Notes: generated by a model from the sequence alone, not told the origin. Positions 8,784 through 17,897 are shown, counted from the first letter of the stretch. The stretch is 64,000 bases of DNA from an uncultured Brachybacterium sp. (GCF_947500705.1 NZ_CANMSY010000001.1:558001-622000); one strand, 5' to 3'. Numbers and translations: made by a program.

Positions 8784-9446
8784 GTGCGCCGGTCGACCGC
8801 CACCAAGAAACCTGTGCTGAGCCGTCTGCTCCTGCCGGGCCTCGAGCGGGCCGCTGCCGGGGACCTCGCCGCGCATGAGCACCACGAGGGCCTCTCTCTC
8901 GAGAACGCCGATCTCACCGGCTGCGATCTCTCCGGGGCGACATTCTCCGAATGCGAGCTCGTCGGCGTCACCGCCCACACCACGATCCTGCAGAACGCCC
9001 GCCTCATCGAGACAAGGATCGAGCGGCTGAACGCCCCGGTCCTGGACGCGACCCGCTCCACCTGGCGGGACGTCGAGCTGAGCGGTTCCCGGATCGGGGC
9101 GCTCGACATCTATGACGCAGGGATCCGCTCCACCCGGATCTCCGGCAGCAAGTTCGACTGGATCAACCTGCGCTCGAGCGTCCTCGAGGATGTGCTCTTC
9201 GAGGACTGCACGATCGAGGAGCTGGATCTCTCCGGCGCGAAGGCCACCCGCGTGGCCTTCGTGAACAGCCGCGTCGGCAGCCTCGCACTCGCCCACGCCA
9301 CGCTGAAAGATGTCGACCTGCGCGGACTCGAGATCGGAGCGATCGGCAACCTCGAGGGGATGGCCGGCGCCACCCTCGATGCACAGCAGGTCACGACCCT
9401 CGCGCCGGTCTTCGCGAGCCATCTGGGGATCCGCGTCGAGGGCTGA
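8784..9446 (+). CDS. Pentapeptide-repeat protein
   Basis: 220 aa. From about residue 36 the sequence follows the A(D/N)LXX pattern every five residues (LSLENADLTGCDLSGATFSECELVG and onward), the signature of a right-handed quadrilateral beta helix. The repeats continue to about residue 190 (ATLKDVDLRGLEIGAIG). Some family members protect DNA gyrase by DNA mimicry, but nothing here shows that activity. The GTG start follows GAGGAGCCCC. The gene stands alone, convergent with the CoA-binding gene, with a hairpin between the two stops. Confidence 0.85.
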   Translation: MRRSTATKKPVLSRLLLPGLERAAAGDLAAHEHHEGLSLENADLTGCDLSGATFSECELVGVTAHTTILQNARLIETRIERLNAPVLDATRSTWRDVELSGSRIGALDIYDAGIRSTRISGSKFDWINLRSSVLEDVLFEDCTIEELDLSGAKATRVAFVNSRVGSLALAHATLKDVDLRGLEIGAIGNLEGMAGATLDAQQVTTLAPVFASHLGIRVEG

Positions 9447-9509
9447 AGTTCAAGGGCAGAGCCTCGAGGGCTGAGCACCGAGCCCGGAGCAGTCTCCGGG
9501 CAGCAGAAC

Positions 9510-9535
9510 GCGGGCCGGAGATAGCTCCGACCCGC
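9510..9535. terminator. Bidirectional hairpin between convergent genes
   Basis: GCGGGCCGGAG, loop ATAG, CTCCGACCCGC: an 11-bp stem with one mismatch, between the pentapeptide and CoA-binding stops. No T-run on either side. Confidence 0.5.
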
Positions 9536-9556
9536 GCCTGAAGGGTGATCCTACGT

Positions 9557-10078
9557 TCAGCCGCGCCCGCTGAGACGCTGCTTGCGAGAACTGATCTCGC
9601 CGGTGTTGAAACCGGCCAGATGCAGGCCGCCGTGGAAGCGGGCGTGCTCGATCTTCACGCAGCGGTCCATCACCACGTCCAGTCCGCCGGCCTCCGCGAT
9701 CGCGGCGGCCTCCTCGTTCCAGGAGCCGAGCTGCAACCACAGCGCCTTCGCGCCGACCTCGACCGCCTCCTGCGCGACGCCCGGCAGGTCGGCATCCTTG
9801 CGGAAGACGTCCACGAGGTCCGGCACCACCGGGAGGTCCGCGAGCGAGGCGTAGGCCGGCTGGCCGAGGATCGTGGTGGCCCGGGGGTTCACGAAGTACA
9901 CCTGATACGGCGAGCTCGAGAGCAGGTAGGTCGCCACGAAGTAGCTGGCCCGCGCCGCATTCGCCGAGGCGCCGACGATCGCGATGCTCCGCGCACGGCG
10001 CAGGATCGCGAGCCGGTCCGGGGCCGATGGCCCCTGCCAGGTGCGTGCGGAGGGGGTCTGCACTGTGGTGCCGGTCAT
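9557..10078 (-). CDS. CoA-binding domain protein (YccU type)
   Basis: 173 aa. A single Rossmann-like CoA-binding domain: SIAIVGASANAARASYFVATYL near the start, then VYFVNPRATTILGQPAYASLADLP, and ALWLQLGSWNEEAAAIAEAGGLDVVMDRCVKIEH toward the end. Family members bind CoA or a related nucleotide; their physiological role is mostly unknown. The ATG at 10078 overlaps the metY stop by 4 nt, making this the last gene of the sulfur operon. In many genomes this family travels with O-acetylhomoserine sulfhydrylase, so a role near methionine synthesis is plausible but inferred. Confidence 0.85.
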   Translation of the reverse strand: MTGTTVQTPSARTWQGPSAPDRLAILRRARSIAIVGASANAARASYFVATYLLSSSPYQVYFVNPRATTILGQPAYASLADLPVVPDLVDVFRKDADLPGVAQEAVEVGAKALWLQLGSWNEEAAAIAEAGGLDVVMDRCVKIEHARFHGGLHLAGFNTGEISSRKQRLSGRG

Positions 10079-11523
10079 CGCTGCACTCCTGTCGCCGTGG
10101 TGATCGCCTGATCGAGGTCCCACAGGATGTCCTCGATGTCCTCGAGGCCCACCGAGATCCGGATCAGGTCTGCCTTGACGCCGCCTGCGGCGAGCTGCTC
10201 CGGGGAGAGCTGGCGGTGGGTGGTCGAGGCGGGGTGGATGACGAGCGTGCGCGCGTCGCCGATGTTCGCCAGGTGCGAGGCGAGCTGCAGGTTCGCGATG
10301 ACCTGCTCGCCGGTCGCACGGCCTGCCGCGGCCTCCTCCTCGTCGGTGGAGAACTCCCCTGTCGGCCGCACGCCGAAGGCGAAGACGGATCCGGGGCCCA
10401 GGGGCAGATACTTCTTCGCCCGGGCGTGATGGGGATGGGATTCGAGCCCCGCCCAGGTCACGTACGAGATCCGGGGATCCTCCTCGAGCCAGCGCGCGAC
10501 GGCGCCGGCCCCGGCGAGGTGGGCGTCGATGCGCTGCGGGAGCGTCTCGACGCCCTGCAGGAGCTGGAAGGCGGACTGCGCGGGCAGGGACGGGCCGATG
10601 TCGCGCAGCTGCTCGGAGCGGAGCTTGGTGAGGAAGCCGTACTCGCCGAAGTTGTCCCACCAGCGGATCCCTCCGTAGGACTCGACGGGCTCGGTCATCT
10701 GCGGGAAGTTCCCGTTGCCCCAGTCGAAGCGGCCGGATTCGACGACCACGCCGCCGAGGGTGGTGCCGTGCCCGCCGAGGAACTTGGTGGCCGAGTGGAT
10801 GACGATGTCCGCGCCGTGCTCGAGCGGGCGCACCAGGTAGGGGGTGGCGAGGGTCGCGTCGACCACCAGGGGCACGCCGTGCTCGTGGGCGAGGGCGGCA
10901 AGACCCTCGAGGTCGGCGATCTCGCCGGAGGGGTTGCCGATGATCTCGACGTAGAGCACCTTCGTCTCCGGCCGGAACGCGGCGCGGTAGTCCTCCGGGT
11001 CGGAGGAGGGCACGAAGGTGGTCTCCACGCCGAAGCGGCGCAGGGTCACATCGAGCTGGGTGACGGTGCCGCCGTAGAGCTGCGCGGAGGCGACGACGTG
11101 GTCGCCGACGCCCACCAGCGCGGCGAAGGTGATGAACTCCGCGCTCATCCCCGACGCGGTCGCGACCGCGCCGATCCCGCCCTCGAGCGAGGCGATGCGC
11201 TCCTCGAAGGCGGCGACGGTGGGATTGCCGATGCGGGAGTAGATGTTGCCGTACTTCTGCAGCGCGAACAGGTTCGAGGCGTCGGCCGCATCGTCGAAGA
11301 CGAACGACGTGGTCTGGTAGATCGGGACGGCGCGCGCGCCGTGCTGGGCATCGGGGGTGCCGCCCGCATGGAGGGCGCGGGTGCGGAACCCGAATGCGCG
11401 CTCGGGGCTCGGCGCCGCCGCGGCCGACGTGGACTGCGCGTTCTTCTCAGCCTGGGTGGTCTCAGACTGGGTGCTCTCACCCTGGGCGCTCTCAGCCTGG
11501 GTGGTCTCAGTTCGGGTGCTCAT
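10075..11523 (-). CDS. metY: O-acetylhomoserine sulfhydrylase
   Basis: 482 aa. PLP enzyme of the Cys/Met metabolism family that adds sulfide to O-acetylhomoserine to give homocysteine. It shows the PLP-phosphate region ATASGMSAEF, the pyridine-binding Asp in VVDATLATP (D222) and the Schiff-base lysine in HSATKFLGGHG (K247), and it has the longer form typical of MetY rather than MetB. The first ~37 residues are a Thr/Gln/Glu/Ser-rich stretch coded by five 15-bp units (11446-11520) starting at the start codon, outside the conserved fold. ATG overlaps the sfnG stop. Its place at the end of an organosulfur operon suggests it captures the sulfide released upstream. Confidence 0.9.
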   Translation of the reverse strand: MSTRTETTQAESAQGESTQSETTQAEKNAQSTSAAAAPSPERAFGFRTRALHAGGTPDAQHGARAVPIYQTTSFVFDDAADASNLFALQKYGNIYSRIGNPTVAAFEERIASLEGGIGAVATASGMSAEFITFAALVGVGDHVVASAQLYGGTVTQLDVTLRRFGVETTFVPSSDPEDYRAAFRPETKVLYVEIIGNPSGEIADLEGLAALAHEHGVPLVVDATLATPYLVRPLEHGADIVIHSATKFLGGHGTTLGGVVVESGRFDWGNGNFPQMTEPVESYGGIRWWDNFGEYGFLTKLRSEQLRDIGPSLPAQSAFQLLQGVETLPQRIDAHLAGAGAVARWLEEDPRISYVTWAGLESHPHHARAKKYLPLGPGSVFAFGVRPTGEFSTDEEEAAAGRATGEQVIANLQLASHLANIGDARTLVIHPASTTHRQLSPEQLAAGGVKADLIRISVGLEDIEDILWDLDQAITTATGVQR

Positions 11524-12758
11524 GCGGCGACTCCGGCCTTGGCCGGGTGGTCGGCCGGGAGGGTGTCGAACGCGGCCGTCGCGGCGTCCTCGGCGGAGAC
11601 GCCGGGGACGACGGGCAGCAGGTCGGTGTTCAGCTCGGTGCCGCGGGCGCGGGCGAGGTCCTTCTCCTTCTCGCGCACGATCGGCAGCACGTCCCGGCCG
11701 AAGGCCGCGACCTCCTCGGTGAAGTGGAGGTAGCAGGTGAGCAGGAGGTTCACGCCCACCTTCTTGAACTCGATGATGCGGTCCGCGATCTCCTCGGGGG
11801 TGCCGATGAGGCGGGTCTTGAAGCCGTCGTTGTACTGGACGAGATCTTCGAAGGAGGAGTCGGCCCACATGCCCTTGCCGTCCTTGGTGGAGGCGCCGGC
11901 CTCCTGGACGGACTGGCGGAAGCCCTCGACGGCGGGGCGGTGGGCCTTGGCGACGATCTCACGCAGGGTCTCCTCCGCCTCCTTCCGGGACTCGCGGGAG
12001 ATGACGAAGCCGTTCAGCCCGAACTTCGGGGCCCGGCCGGCCTGCTGCGCGGAGGCGAGGACCCCGGCGACGTTCTCCTCGTAGCCCTCGAGGGTGCGGC
12101 CGTTGGAGAAGTACCAGTCGGCGACGCGACCTGCGGTGGCCTGGGCGGCGGTGGAATTGCCGCCGAAGAAGATCTCGGGGTGCGGGCGGCCGGGCACGTC
12201 GACGGGTCCCGGGTTCAGGGTGAAGTCGTCGATCGAGTAGTACTTCCCGTTCTGGGAGTACCCGTTCTCGGTGAGCAACCCGCGCAGAGCGGAGATGAAC
12301 TCCTCGGTGCGCACATAGCGCTCGTCGTGCTCGAGCCAGGGCAGGCCGAACTTCGTGAACTCGTCCTTGAGCCAGCCGGAGACGATGTTCACCGCGGCGC
12401 GGCCACCGGAGAGGTGATCCGCCGTGATCAGCCACTTGGCGAGCACACCGGGGTGCCACATGCCGGGGTGGAAGGCGGCGATGACCTTCAGCCGTTCGGT
12501 CGCACCGAGCAGTGCCATGGAGAAGGCGGAGGCCTCGTGCTGCTTGTCCGCGCCGTAGCTGGCGGCGTAGCGGGTCTGGGTCAGCGCGTACTCGAAGCCG
12601 GAGTTCTCGGCGATCTGGGCGAGGCGCGTGTTGTAGGGCAGCTGCCAGTCGGTGCGCTGCTCGATGGTGGAGACGACGAGGCCGCCGGACACGTTCGGCA
12701 CCCAGTACGCGAACTTCAGCGGCGTTTCGAAGGTCGAGGCGGGGACGGTGGTGGTCAT
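11520..12758 (-). CDS. sfnG: FMN-dependent dimethylsulfone monooxygenase
   Basis: 412 aa. Luciferase-like flavin monooxygenase. The N-terminus FAYWVPNVSGGLVVSTIEQR and the blocks LAQIAENSGFEYALTQTRY, AVNIVSGWLKDEF and PWLEHDERYVRTEEFI match the SfnG subgroup, which converts dimethylsulfone to methanesulfinate with FMNH2. The C-terminus (IGTPEEIADRIIEFKKVGVNLLLTCY) completes the barrel. The start follows a strong CTGGAGGAAC ribosome site. A partner flavin reductase is not visible in this operon. Together with SsuABC and MetY it fits a route from C1 organosulfur compounds to methionine. Confidence 0.88.
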   Translation of the reverse strand: MTTTVPASTFETPLKFAYWVPNVSGGLVVSTIEQRTDWQLPYNTRLAQIAENSGFEYALTQTRYAASYGADKQHEASAFSMALLGATERLKVIAAFHPGMWHPGVLAKWLITADHLSGGRAAVNIVSGWLKDEFTKFGLPWLEHDERYVRTEEFISALRGLLTENGYSQNGKYYSIDDFTLNPGPVDVPGRPHPEIFFGGNSTAAQATAGRVADWYFSNGRTLEGYEENVAGVLASAQQAGRAPKFGLNGFVISRESRKEAEETLREIVAKAHRPAVEGFRQSVQEAGASTKDGKGMWADSSFEDLVQYNDGFKTRLIGTPEEIADRIIEFKKVGVNLLLTCYLHFTEEVAAFGRDVLPIVREKEKDLARARGTELNTDLLPVVPGVSAEDAATAAFDTLPADHPAKAGVAA

Positions 12759-12802
12759 GAGTTCCTCCAGGGTCGGAGCAGGTGGAGTCTGTCGAGGTCA
12801 GG

Positions 12803-14920
12803 TCAGGAGAGCGGGGCGACGGTGGGATCATCCGCCGGCAGTGCGGCGAGCACTTCGGCGACCGCGTCGACGGCCTCCGGGTTCTGCAGCGAGGTGATGT
12901 CCCCCAGCGGCGCCGGCGGGCGGCCCGCGCGGCGGTCCCGCTCGGCGTGGACGAGCTGGGCGAGCAGGCGGCGCATGATCTTGCCGGAGCGGGTGCGGGG
13001 CAGGTCGGGCACCTCGATCACGAAGCGGGGTTTGGCGATCGGGCCGATCTCGGCGGCGACGCGGGCCCGCAGGGCGGGCACGTCCAGGGCCGCCACGTCG
13101 AGCGCTGCGCCCCCCGCCGGGATCACGAACACCGCGACGGCCTGCCCGGTGAGCGGATCCTGGACCCCGGTGGCGCCGACCTCCTGCACGGTGCGGTCCG
13201 CGACCAGCGCGGATTCGATCTCGATGGTCGAGAGGCGGTGCCCGGAGATGTTCACGACGTCGTCGAGGCGGCCGAGGATCCAGAAGCATCCGTCGGCATC
13301 GACCGTGGCGGAGTCCCCGGCGACGTAATAGCCGCCGTGCTCGCCGCGGCCCGCGTAGTCGGCCCAGTAGGAGTCGCGGTACCGTTCGGGGTCGCCCCAC
13401 ACGGTGCGGGCCATTCCGGGCCAGGGCCGACGGGCCACCAGCGTGCCGGCCACTCCCGCGGGCTGCTCATCGCCCTCCGCGTCGACGACGGCCATGTCGA
13501 TGCCGGGCAGCGGCACGGTCGCGGAGCCGGGCTTCAGCGTGGTCACCCCGGGCAGCGGCACGAGCATCGCGGCGCCCGTCTCGGACTGCCACCAGGTGTC
13601 GATGATCGGCAGCTCGCCGCGGCCGAAGGTGCGTTGGAACCACACCCAGGCCTCGGGGTTGATTGCCTCGCCGACGGTGCCCAGCAGGCGCAGCGAGGAG
13701 AGGTCGTGCCCGGCCGGCAGCTCCTCTCCGAACCAGCTCATGAAGGTGCGGATCAGGGTGGGGGCGGTGTAGTAGACGGTGACGCCGTAGCGCTCGATGA
13801 TTTCCAGGTGCCGCTCCCGGTGGGGTTCGCCGGGAGTGCCCTCGTAGATCACCTGGGTGAGGCCGTTGGAGAGCGGGCCGTAGATCTCGTAGGTGTGGGC
13901 GGTGACCCAGGCGAGGTCGGCGGTGCACCAGTGGACGTCGTCCGGCTTCGCGTCGAAGTGCGCCCAGTGCGCCCAGGAGGTGTGGGCGAGATAGCCGCCC
14001 GCCGTGTGGACCAGGCCCTTGGGCTTCCCGGTGGTGCCGGAGGTGTAGATGATGAACAGCGGATGCTCGGCATCGAAGCTCTGCGCCTCGTGCACCTCGC
14101 TCGCAGTGCCGACGCTCTCGTGCCACCAGACGTCGCGGCCCGTGGTCCATGCGATGTCCTGGCCGGTGCGGCGCACGACCAGCATGTGCTCGAGCTCGGG
14201 CAGGTCGCGGGCGGCGGCGTCGGCCTGGGACTTCACCTCGACCGCGCTGCCACGCCGGAACTGTCCGTCGGAGGTGACCAGGAGCTTCGCCCCCGTGTCC
14301 TGCAGGCGGAAGCGCACCGCCTCGGCGCTGAACCCGCCGAAGACGAGCGAGTGCACGGCGCCGATCCGGGCGCAGGCCAGCGCGATCACGACGGTCTCCA
14401 CGAGCACCGGGAGATAGACGACCACGCGGTCCCCGGGCGCGATGCCCAGGTCCGTCAGGGCGTTCGCGGCCTGGGAGACGCGGCGTTGGAGGTTCTCGTA
14501 GGTGACGGTCTCGCGGTCGCCGGGCTCGCCCTCGAAGTGCAGGGCGACCTTGGTGCCGTTGCCGGCGCGGACGTGGCGGTCCACGCAGTTCTCGGCGACG
14601 TTGAGCCGGCCGCCCACGAACCAGCGGGCCGCGGGGACGCTGAGCTCCTCGGTGCCGGAGTCTGCGGCCGGGGCGGCCGTCGGCGGCTCCCACTCCAGAG
14701 CGGTGTGCCAGGGTTCTGCCCAGTCGAGTCGATGCGCGGCGGCCTCCCAGAAGGTGGTCGGATCGGCCGACGCCGTCGCGTAGATGCTCGCATCGACGTT
14801 CCACGTCCCCTCGAGCGCGGGGTTCGGCGGGAAGCTGCGGGTCTCCACCAGCCGGGTCTCGGCGGGAGAGCCGGCGGTGGTCCCTGCGAGGGGATCAGCG
14901 GCGGTCTCTGTGATGCTCAT
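12803..14920 (-). CDS. acs: Acetyl-CoA synthetase (AMP-forming)
   Basis: 705 aa. Acyl-adenylate enzyme that activates acetate (or another short acid) to its CoA ester. It shows the P-loop IIYTSGTTGKPKG (about 291-303), the acetate-pocket Trp in DTWWQSETGAAM, and the C-terminal catalytic lysine in RTRSGKIMRRLL (about K647), which is also the usual acetylation site. An upstream GTG at 14926 is in frame, but the ATG at 14920 has an AGAGGTGG site and overlaps the ssuC stop by 4 nt, so I prefer it. Its place inside a sulfur operon is unusual: it may recycle the acetate released by MetY, which is inference. Confidence 0.88.
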   Translation of the reverse strand: MSITETAADPLAGTTAGSPAETRLVETRSFPPNPALEGTWNVDASIYATASADPTTFWEAAAHRLDWAEPWHTALEWEPPTAAPAADSGTEELSVPAARWFVGGRLNVAENCVDRHVRAGNGTKVALHFEGEPGDRETVTYENLQRRVSQAANALTDLGIAPGDRVVVYLPVLVETVVIALACARIGAVHSLVFGGFSAEAVRFRLQDTGAKLLVTSDGQFRRGSAVEVKSQADAAARDLPELEHMLVVRRTGQDIAWTTGRDVWWHESVGTASEVHEAQSFDAEHPLFIIYTSGTTGKPKGLVHTAGGYLAHTSWAHWAHFDAKPDDVHWCTADLAWVTAHTYEIYGPLSNGLTQVIYEGTPGEPHRERHLEIIERYGVTVYYTAPTLIRTFMSWFGEELPAGHDLSSLRLLGTVGEAINPEAWVWFQRTFGRGELPIIDTWWQSETGAAMLVPLPGVTTLKPGSATVPLPGIDMAVVDAEGDEQPAGVAGTLVARRPWPGMARTVWGDPERYRDSYWADYAGRGEHGGYYVAGDSATVDADGCFWILGRLDDVVNISGHRLSTIEIESALVADRTVQEVGATGVQDPLTGQAVAVFVIPAGGAALDVAALDVPALRARVAAEIGPIAKPRFVIEVPDLPRTRSGKIMRRLLAQLVHAERDRRAGRPPAPLGDITSLQNPEAVDAVAEVLAALPADDPTVAPLS

Positions 14921-15789
14921 GTCCACCTCTTCAGCAGCTTCTTCTCGGCGAGGCCCAGCAGGGCGTTGGTGAGGCTGCCCAGCAGGGCCAGCAGCACGAT
15001 CGCCAGCAGGATCCGGTCCACGCGGCCCGTCTGCTGGGAGTCGTTGAGGATGAATCCCAGGCCCATCGAGGAGGCGATCAGCTCGGCGGCGACCAGGAAC
15101 AGCCAGGCCTGGGCCAGCGCGAGGCGCAGCCCGGAGACCACCGAGGGCACCACGGCCGGCAGCTGGACGGTGCGGAACAGGGACCAGCCGCGCAGGCCGA
15201 AGCAGCGCCCGGCCTCCACCAGATGCGGGTCGATGTGGCGCAGCGCCGCGGCGACGGTGGTGAACACCGGGAAGAAGGCACCGATCGCGATCAGCGTGAC
15301 CTTGGATTCCTCACCGATCTGCAGCCACAGGATCAGCAGCGGCACCCAGGCCAGCGAGGGCACGGCGCGCAGTGCCGCGAGGGTCGGGTTCAGCAGGGCA
15401 TCGCCCGCGCGGGACAGGCCCACGATCGCGGCGACGGCGAGGCCCACCAGGGAGCCGATCGCGAAGCCCAGCAGCACGCGCTGCACCGAGATCGCGATGT
15501 GCAGGCCCAGCTCGCCGCGCTCGATCAGCTCGACCCCGGCCTGCAGCACGGTCAGCGGGCCGGGCAGGCGGTAGGCGGGCACCAGCCCGGCGGCGGTGGT
15601 GAGCTGCCAGGCGGCGAGGATCAGCAGCGGCAGCACGGCGCCGGCGGCGAGGCGCACGCCGGGGCGGTCCCAGAAGGCGGTGCGGCCCTCCGCAGGGGCG
15701 CCGGCCGCAGCGCGTTCGCCGACCGCAGCGGGGGCCGGGGTCGCCGGTCCCGTCGAGGTGGGCAGGGGGATGTGGGTCGGGATGCTCAC
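14917..15789 (-). CDS. ssuC: Aliphatic sulfonate ABC transporter permease
   Basis: 290 aa. Integral membrane subunit of the SsuABC/TauABC class with about six hydrophobic segments between residues 47 and 280. It carries the inner-membrane coupling loop AGRCFGLRGWSLFRTVQLPAVVP, with the EAG-like motif. The first 40 residues are a proline/alanine-rich cytoplasmic lead. It sits between the binding protein and acs, overlapping both by 4 nt. The substrate class (sulfonates) follows from family resemblance and from sfnG and metY downstream; taurine or nitrate-type substrates are not excluded by sequence alone. Confidence 0.88.
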   Translation of the reverse strand: MSIPTHIPLPTSTGPATPAPAAVGERAAAGAPAEGRTAFWDRPGVRLAAGAVLPLLILAAWQLTTAAGLVPAYRLPGPLTVLQAGVELIERGELGLHIAISVQRVLLGFAIGSLVGLAVAAIVGLSRAGDALLNPTLAALRAVPSLAWVPLLILWLQIGEESKVTLIAIGAFFPVFTTVAAALRHIDPHLVEAGRCFGLRGWSLFRTVQLPAVVPSVVSGLRLALAQAWLFLVAAELIASSMGLGFILNDSQQTGRVDRILLAIVLLALLGSLTNALLGLAEKKLLKRWT

Positions 15790-16859
15790 TGCTTCTCCGC
15801 CGTCTGCTTCTCCACCGCGGCGGTCGCGAAGTCGGCGTGGAGGATCGAGCCGCGAGCCTTCTCGACCGCGTCGGCCCCGCCCTGGACGTCCCCGGAGTCG
15901 GAGAGCATCGGGGAGATCGCTTCGAGGACGGCGAGCTGGTCCTCACCGGGCACGCCGGAGACGTCGAGGTTCGAGCGCTCGGTGATCACGGTGGTGGCGA
16001 CCGCGAGGTCGATGCCGGCGGCGTCGGCCAGCAGCTGTGCGGTGGCTTCGAGGTTGGCCAGTGCCCAGGTGCGGGCCTGCTCGTAGGCGTCGACGACCAC
16101 CTGGGCGACGTCGGCATGGTTGTCGATGAAGTCCTCGGTGGCGTTGAGGAAGCCGTAGGTGTTGAAGTCGACATTGCGGTAGACCAGCTGGGCACCGGAC
16201 TCCACCTCGGCGGCGGCCATGATCGGATCCAGGCCCGACCAGGCCTCGACGCTGCCGCCCTCGAGGGCGGAGCGGCCATCGGCGTGCTGGAGCGGCTGGA
16301 GCTCCACGTCGTCGATGCTCAGCCCGGCCTCGGCGAGGGTCTGCACGAGGAAGAAGTAGGGATCGGTGCCGGGGGTCGCGGCGACGGCGCGGCCGGCGAG
16401 ATCGGCCGGGGCGGTGATGTCGCTGTCCTTGCCGACCACGAGCGCGGCCCACTCGGGCTGGGAGTAGATGCCGATGACCTTGATCGGGGAGTTGTTGGCG
16501 CGCGCCAGCAGCGCGGCCGAGCCGGCGGTGGACGCAACATCCGCGGAGCCCGAGCGCAGGAACTCGTTGGCCTTGTTGGAGCCGGCCGACTGCACCCACT
16601 CCACGGCCACGGAGTCGCCGAGCGCGGTCTCGATCAGCTGCTGGTCGCGGATCACGAGGCTGAGGGGGTTGTAGGTCGCCCAGTCGATCGTGAGGGCGTC
16701 GGTGCTCCACTCCCCCGCACCGCCCTCGCCGCCGGAGCCGGCGGCGCCGGCTGCGGCGTTCTCGGAGCCCTCCCCGGGTACGCAGGCGGCCAGGCCCATC
16801 CCGGCCACGGCCGAGAGTCCGAGGGCGGTGGCGGTGCGGCGGCTGATGCGGTGGGTCAT
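15786..16859 (-). CDS. ssuA: Sulfonate ABC transporter substrate-binding lipoprotein
   Basis: 357 aa. Signal peptide with an Arg-rich start (MTHRISRRTATALGLSAVAG) and a lipobox GLAAC, so it is a lipid-anchored exported protein. The mature part is an NMT1/SsuA-like periplasmic-binding fold: WATYNPLSLVIRDQQLIETAL near the start and AVAATPGTDPYFFLVQTLAEAGL in the middle. A Gly/Glu-rich linker follows the anchor. It overlaps ssuB upstream and ssuC downstream by 4 nt each, so the three transporter parts are made in register. Confidence 0.9.
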   Translation of the reverse strand: MTHRISRRTATALGLSAVAGMGLAACVPGEGSENAAAGAAGSGGEGGAGEWSTDALTIDWATYNPLSLVIRDQQLIETALGDSVAVEWVQSAGSNKANEFLRSGSADVASTAGSAALLARANNSPIKVIGIYSQPEWAALVVGKDSDITAPADLAGRAVAATPGTDPYFFLVQTLAEAGLSIDDVELQPLQHADGRSALEGGSVEAWSGLDPIMAAAEVESGAQLVYRNVDFNTYGFLNATEDFIDNHADVAQVVVDAYEQARTWALANLEATAQLLADAAGIDLAVATTVITERSNLDVSGVPGEDQLAVLEAISPMLSDSGDVQGGADAVEKARGSILHADFATAAVEKQTAEKQ

Positions 16860-17785
16860 GAGAGGTTCTCCGTGATGGTCGTGGGTCGAGCAGGGGCGGG
16901 TGCTGTGGCGGGCACGGGGGTGGGGGTTCGGGGGTGGGCGTGGACGCCGAGGCCCTCGAGCAGCTCCACGCGGAGCTCGGCGAGCGCGTGGTCGGCGCGG
17001 TCGCGGGGCCGCGCCCCGGGCACCTTGACGACGCGGGCGATCGAGCCGGAGGTGGGGTCCTCACGCAGGGAGCGCAGCAGCAGCACCCGGTCGGCGAGGT
17101 ACAGCGCCTCCTCGACGTCGTGGGTGACCACGAAGATCGTGGTGGGCTCGGCGGCGTGGATGTCCAGCAGCAGGTCCTGCATGCGCAGGCGGGTCAGGGC
17201 GTCGAGCGCACCGAAAGGCTCATCCAGCAGGAGCACCGCGGGGCTGCGGGCCAGGGCCCGGGCGAGCGAGGCGCGCTGGGCCATGCCGCCGGAGACCTCG
17301 CGGGGCCGCTGGCCGGCGGCGTGCTCGAGGCCCACCAGGGCCAGCAGCTCGCGCACCCGCTCACGGCCCTCGCGCTTCCCGGTGCCGCGGGGCAGGCCCA
17401 GGGCCACGTTCTTCTCGAGGGTGCGCCACGGCAGCAGGCGCGGCTCCTGGAAGGCGACCGCGGTGCGCGGATCGGTGCCGGTCAGCGCCGTGCCCCCGAT
17501 CCGGATCACGCCGGTGCTGGGCCGGTCCAGGCCCGCGATCAGGCGCAGCAGGGTGGACTTCCCGCAGCCCGAGGGGCCGACGACCGCGACGATCTCGCCG
17601 GAGCCGAGCTCCACGTCGATCTCGCGCAGCACCTCATGACGCCCTTGCGGGGAGTCGAAGGTGCGGGCGATGGCGTCCAGGCGCACGCCGTGCGGCCGTC
17701 CCCGCGCAGGAGGCGCGTCGGCGTCGGGCCCGTGGCCCGGGCGCAGATCAGGGGTGGTGGCGGTACTGGTCATGTCGCCGATCAT
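16856..17785 (-). CDS. ssuB: Sulfonate ABC transporter ATP-binding protein
   Basis: 309 aa. Walker A GPSGCGKST (70-78), the signature region SGGMAQRASLARALARSP and Walker B VLLLDEPFGALD are intact; the signature Gln is preceded by Ala-Met where LSGGQ would be, as in many SsuB/TauB proteins. It is the first gene of the minus-strand operon. Two in-frame ATGs (17785 and 17773) are possible and neither has a clear ribosome site. Upstream lies a pair of CGTCATA heptamers (17817-17833) that may be the operator. Confidence 0.9.
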   Translation of the reverse strand: MIGDMTSTATTPDLRPGHGPDADAPPARGRPHGVRLDAIARTFDSPQGRHEVLREIDVELGSGEIVAVVGPSGCGKSTLLRLIAGLDRPSTGVIRIGGTALTGTDPRTAVAFQEPRLLPWRTLEKNVALGLPRGTGKREGRERVRELLALVGLEHAAGQRPREVSGGMAQRASLARALARSPAVLLLDEPFGALDALTRLRMQDLLLDIHAAEPTTIFVVTHDVEEALYLADRVLLLRSLREDPTSGSIARVVKVPGARPRDRADHALAELRVELLEGLGVHAHPRTPTPVPATAPAPARPTTITENLS

Positions 17786-17816
17786 GAACGCCGACGCGGT
17801 ACCGACGCCAGAATCT

Positions 17817-17833
17817 CGTCATAAGCCGTCATA
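17817..17833. promoter_or_regulatory. Direct heptamer repeat upstream of ssuB, candidate operator
   Basis: CGTCATA occurs at 17817-17823 and again at 17827-17833, ten bases apart, one helical turn, 32 bp upstream of ssuB. The extended form CGTCATAA recurs at 20996-21003 in front of the second organosulfur operon. Confidence 0.5.
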
Positions 17834-17897
17834 GTCGCGGTCCAAGGCGCGCGAGCAGAAGATTCTCTGCGGGATCGGTCACACCGAGCAGTCGCAT
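17829..17897 (-). CDS. Possible 22-codon leader peptide upstream of ssuB
   Basis: ATG at 17897 opens a 22-residue frame rich in Leu and Arg, beginning MRLLGVTDP and ending LLLARLGPRL. Its stop lies inside the heptamer repeat, 44 bp before ssuB. Actinobacterial sulfur operons are sometimes preceded by short leader peptides, but this one lacks the His-Val-Asp and Cys pattern I associate with them and has no clear ribosome site. Confidence 0.2.
   Translation of the reverse strand: MRLLGVTDPAENLLLARLGPRL

Noticed and set aside
8156-9109. 317-residue open frame on - crossing the tRNA and the pentapeptide gene
   Set aside because: It runs antisense through a tRNA and a recognisable gene and has no similarity to a known family.
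12782-15574. 930-residue open frame on + opposite acs and ssuC
   Set aside because: It is the antisense of two well-supported genes; high GC creates long empty frames. The translation has no domain and biased Gly/Arg/Asp content.
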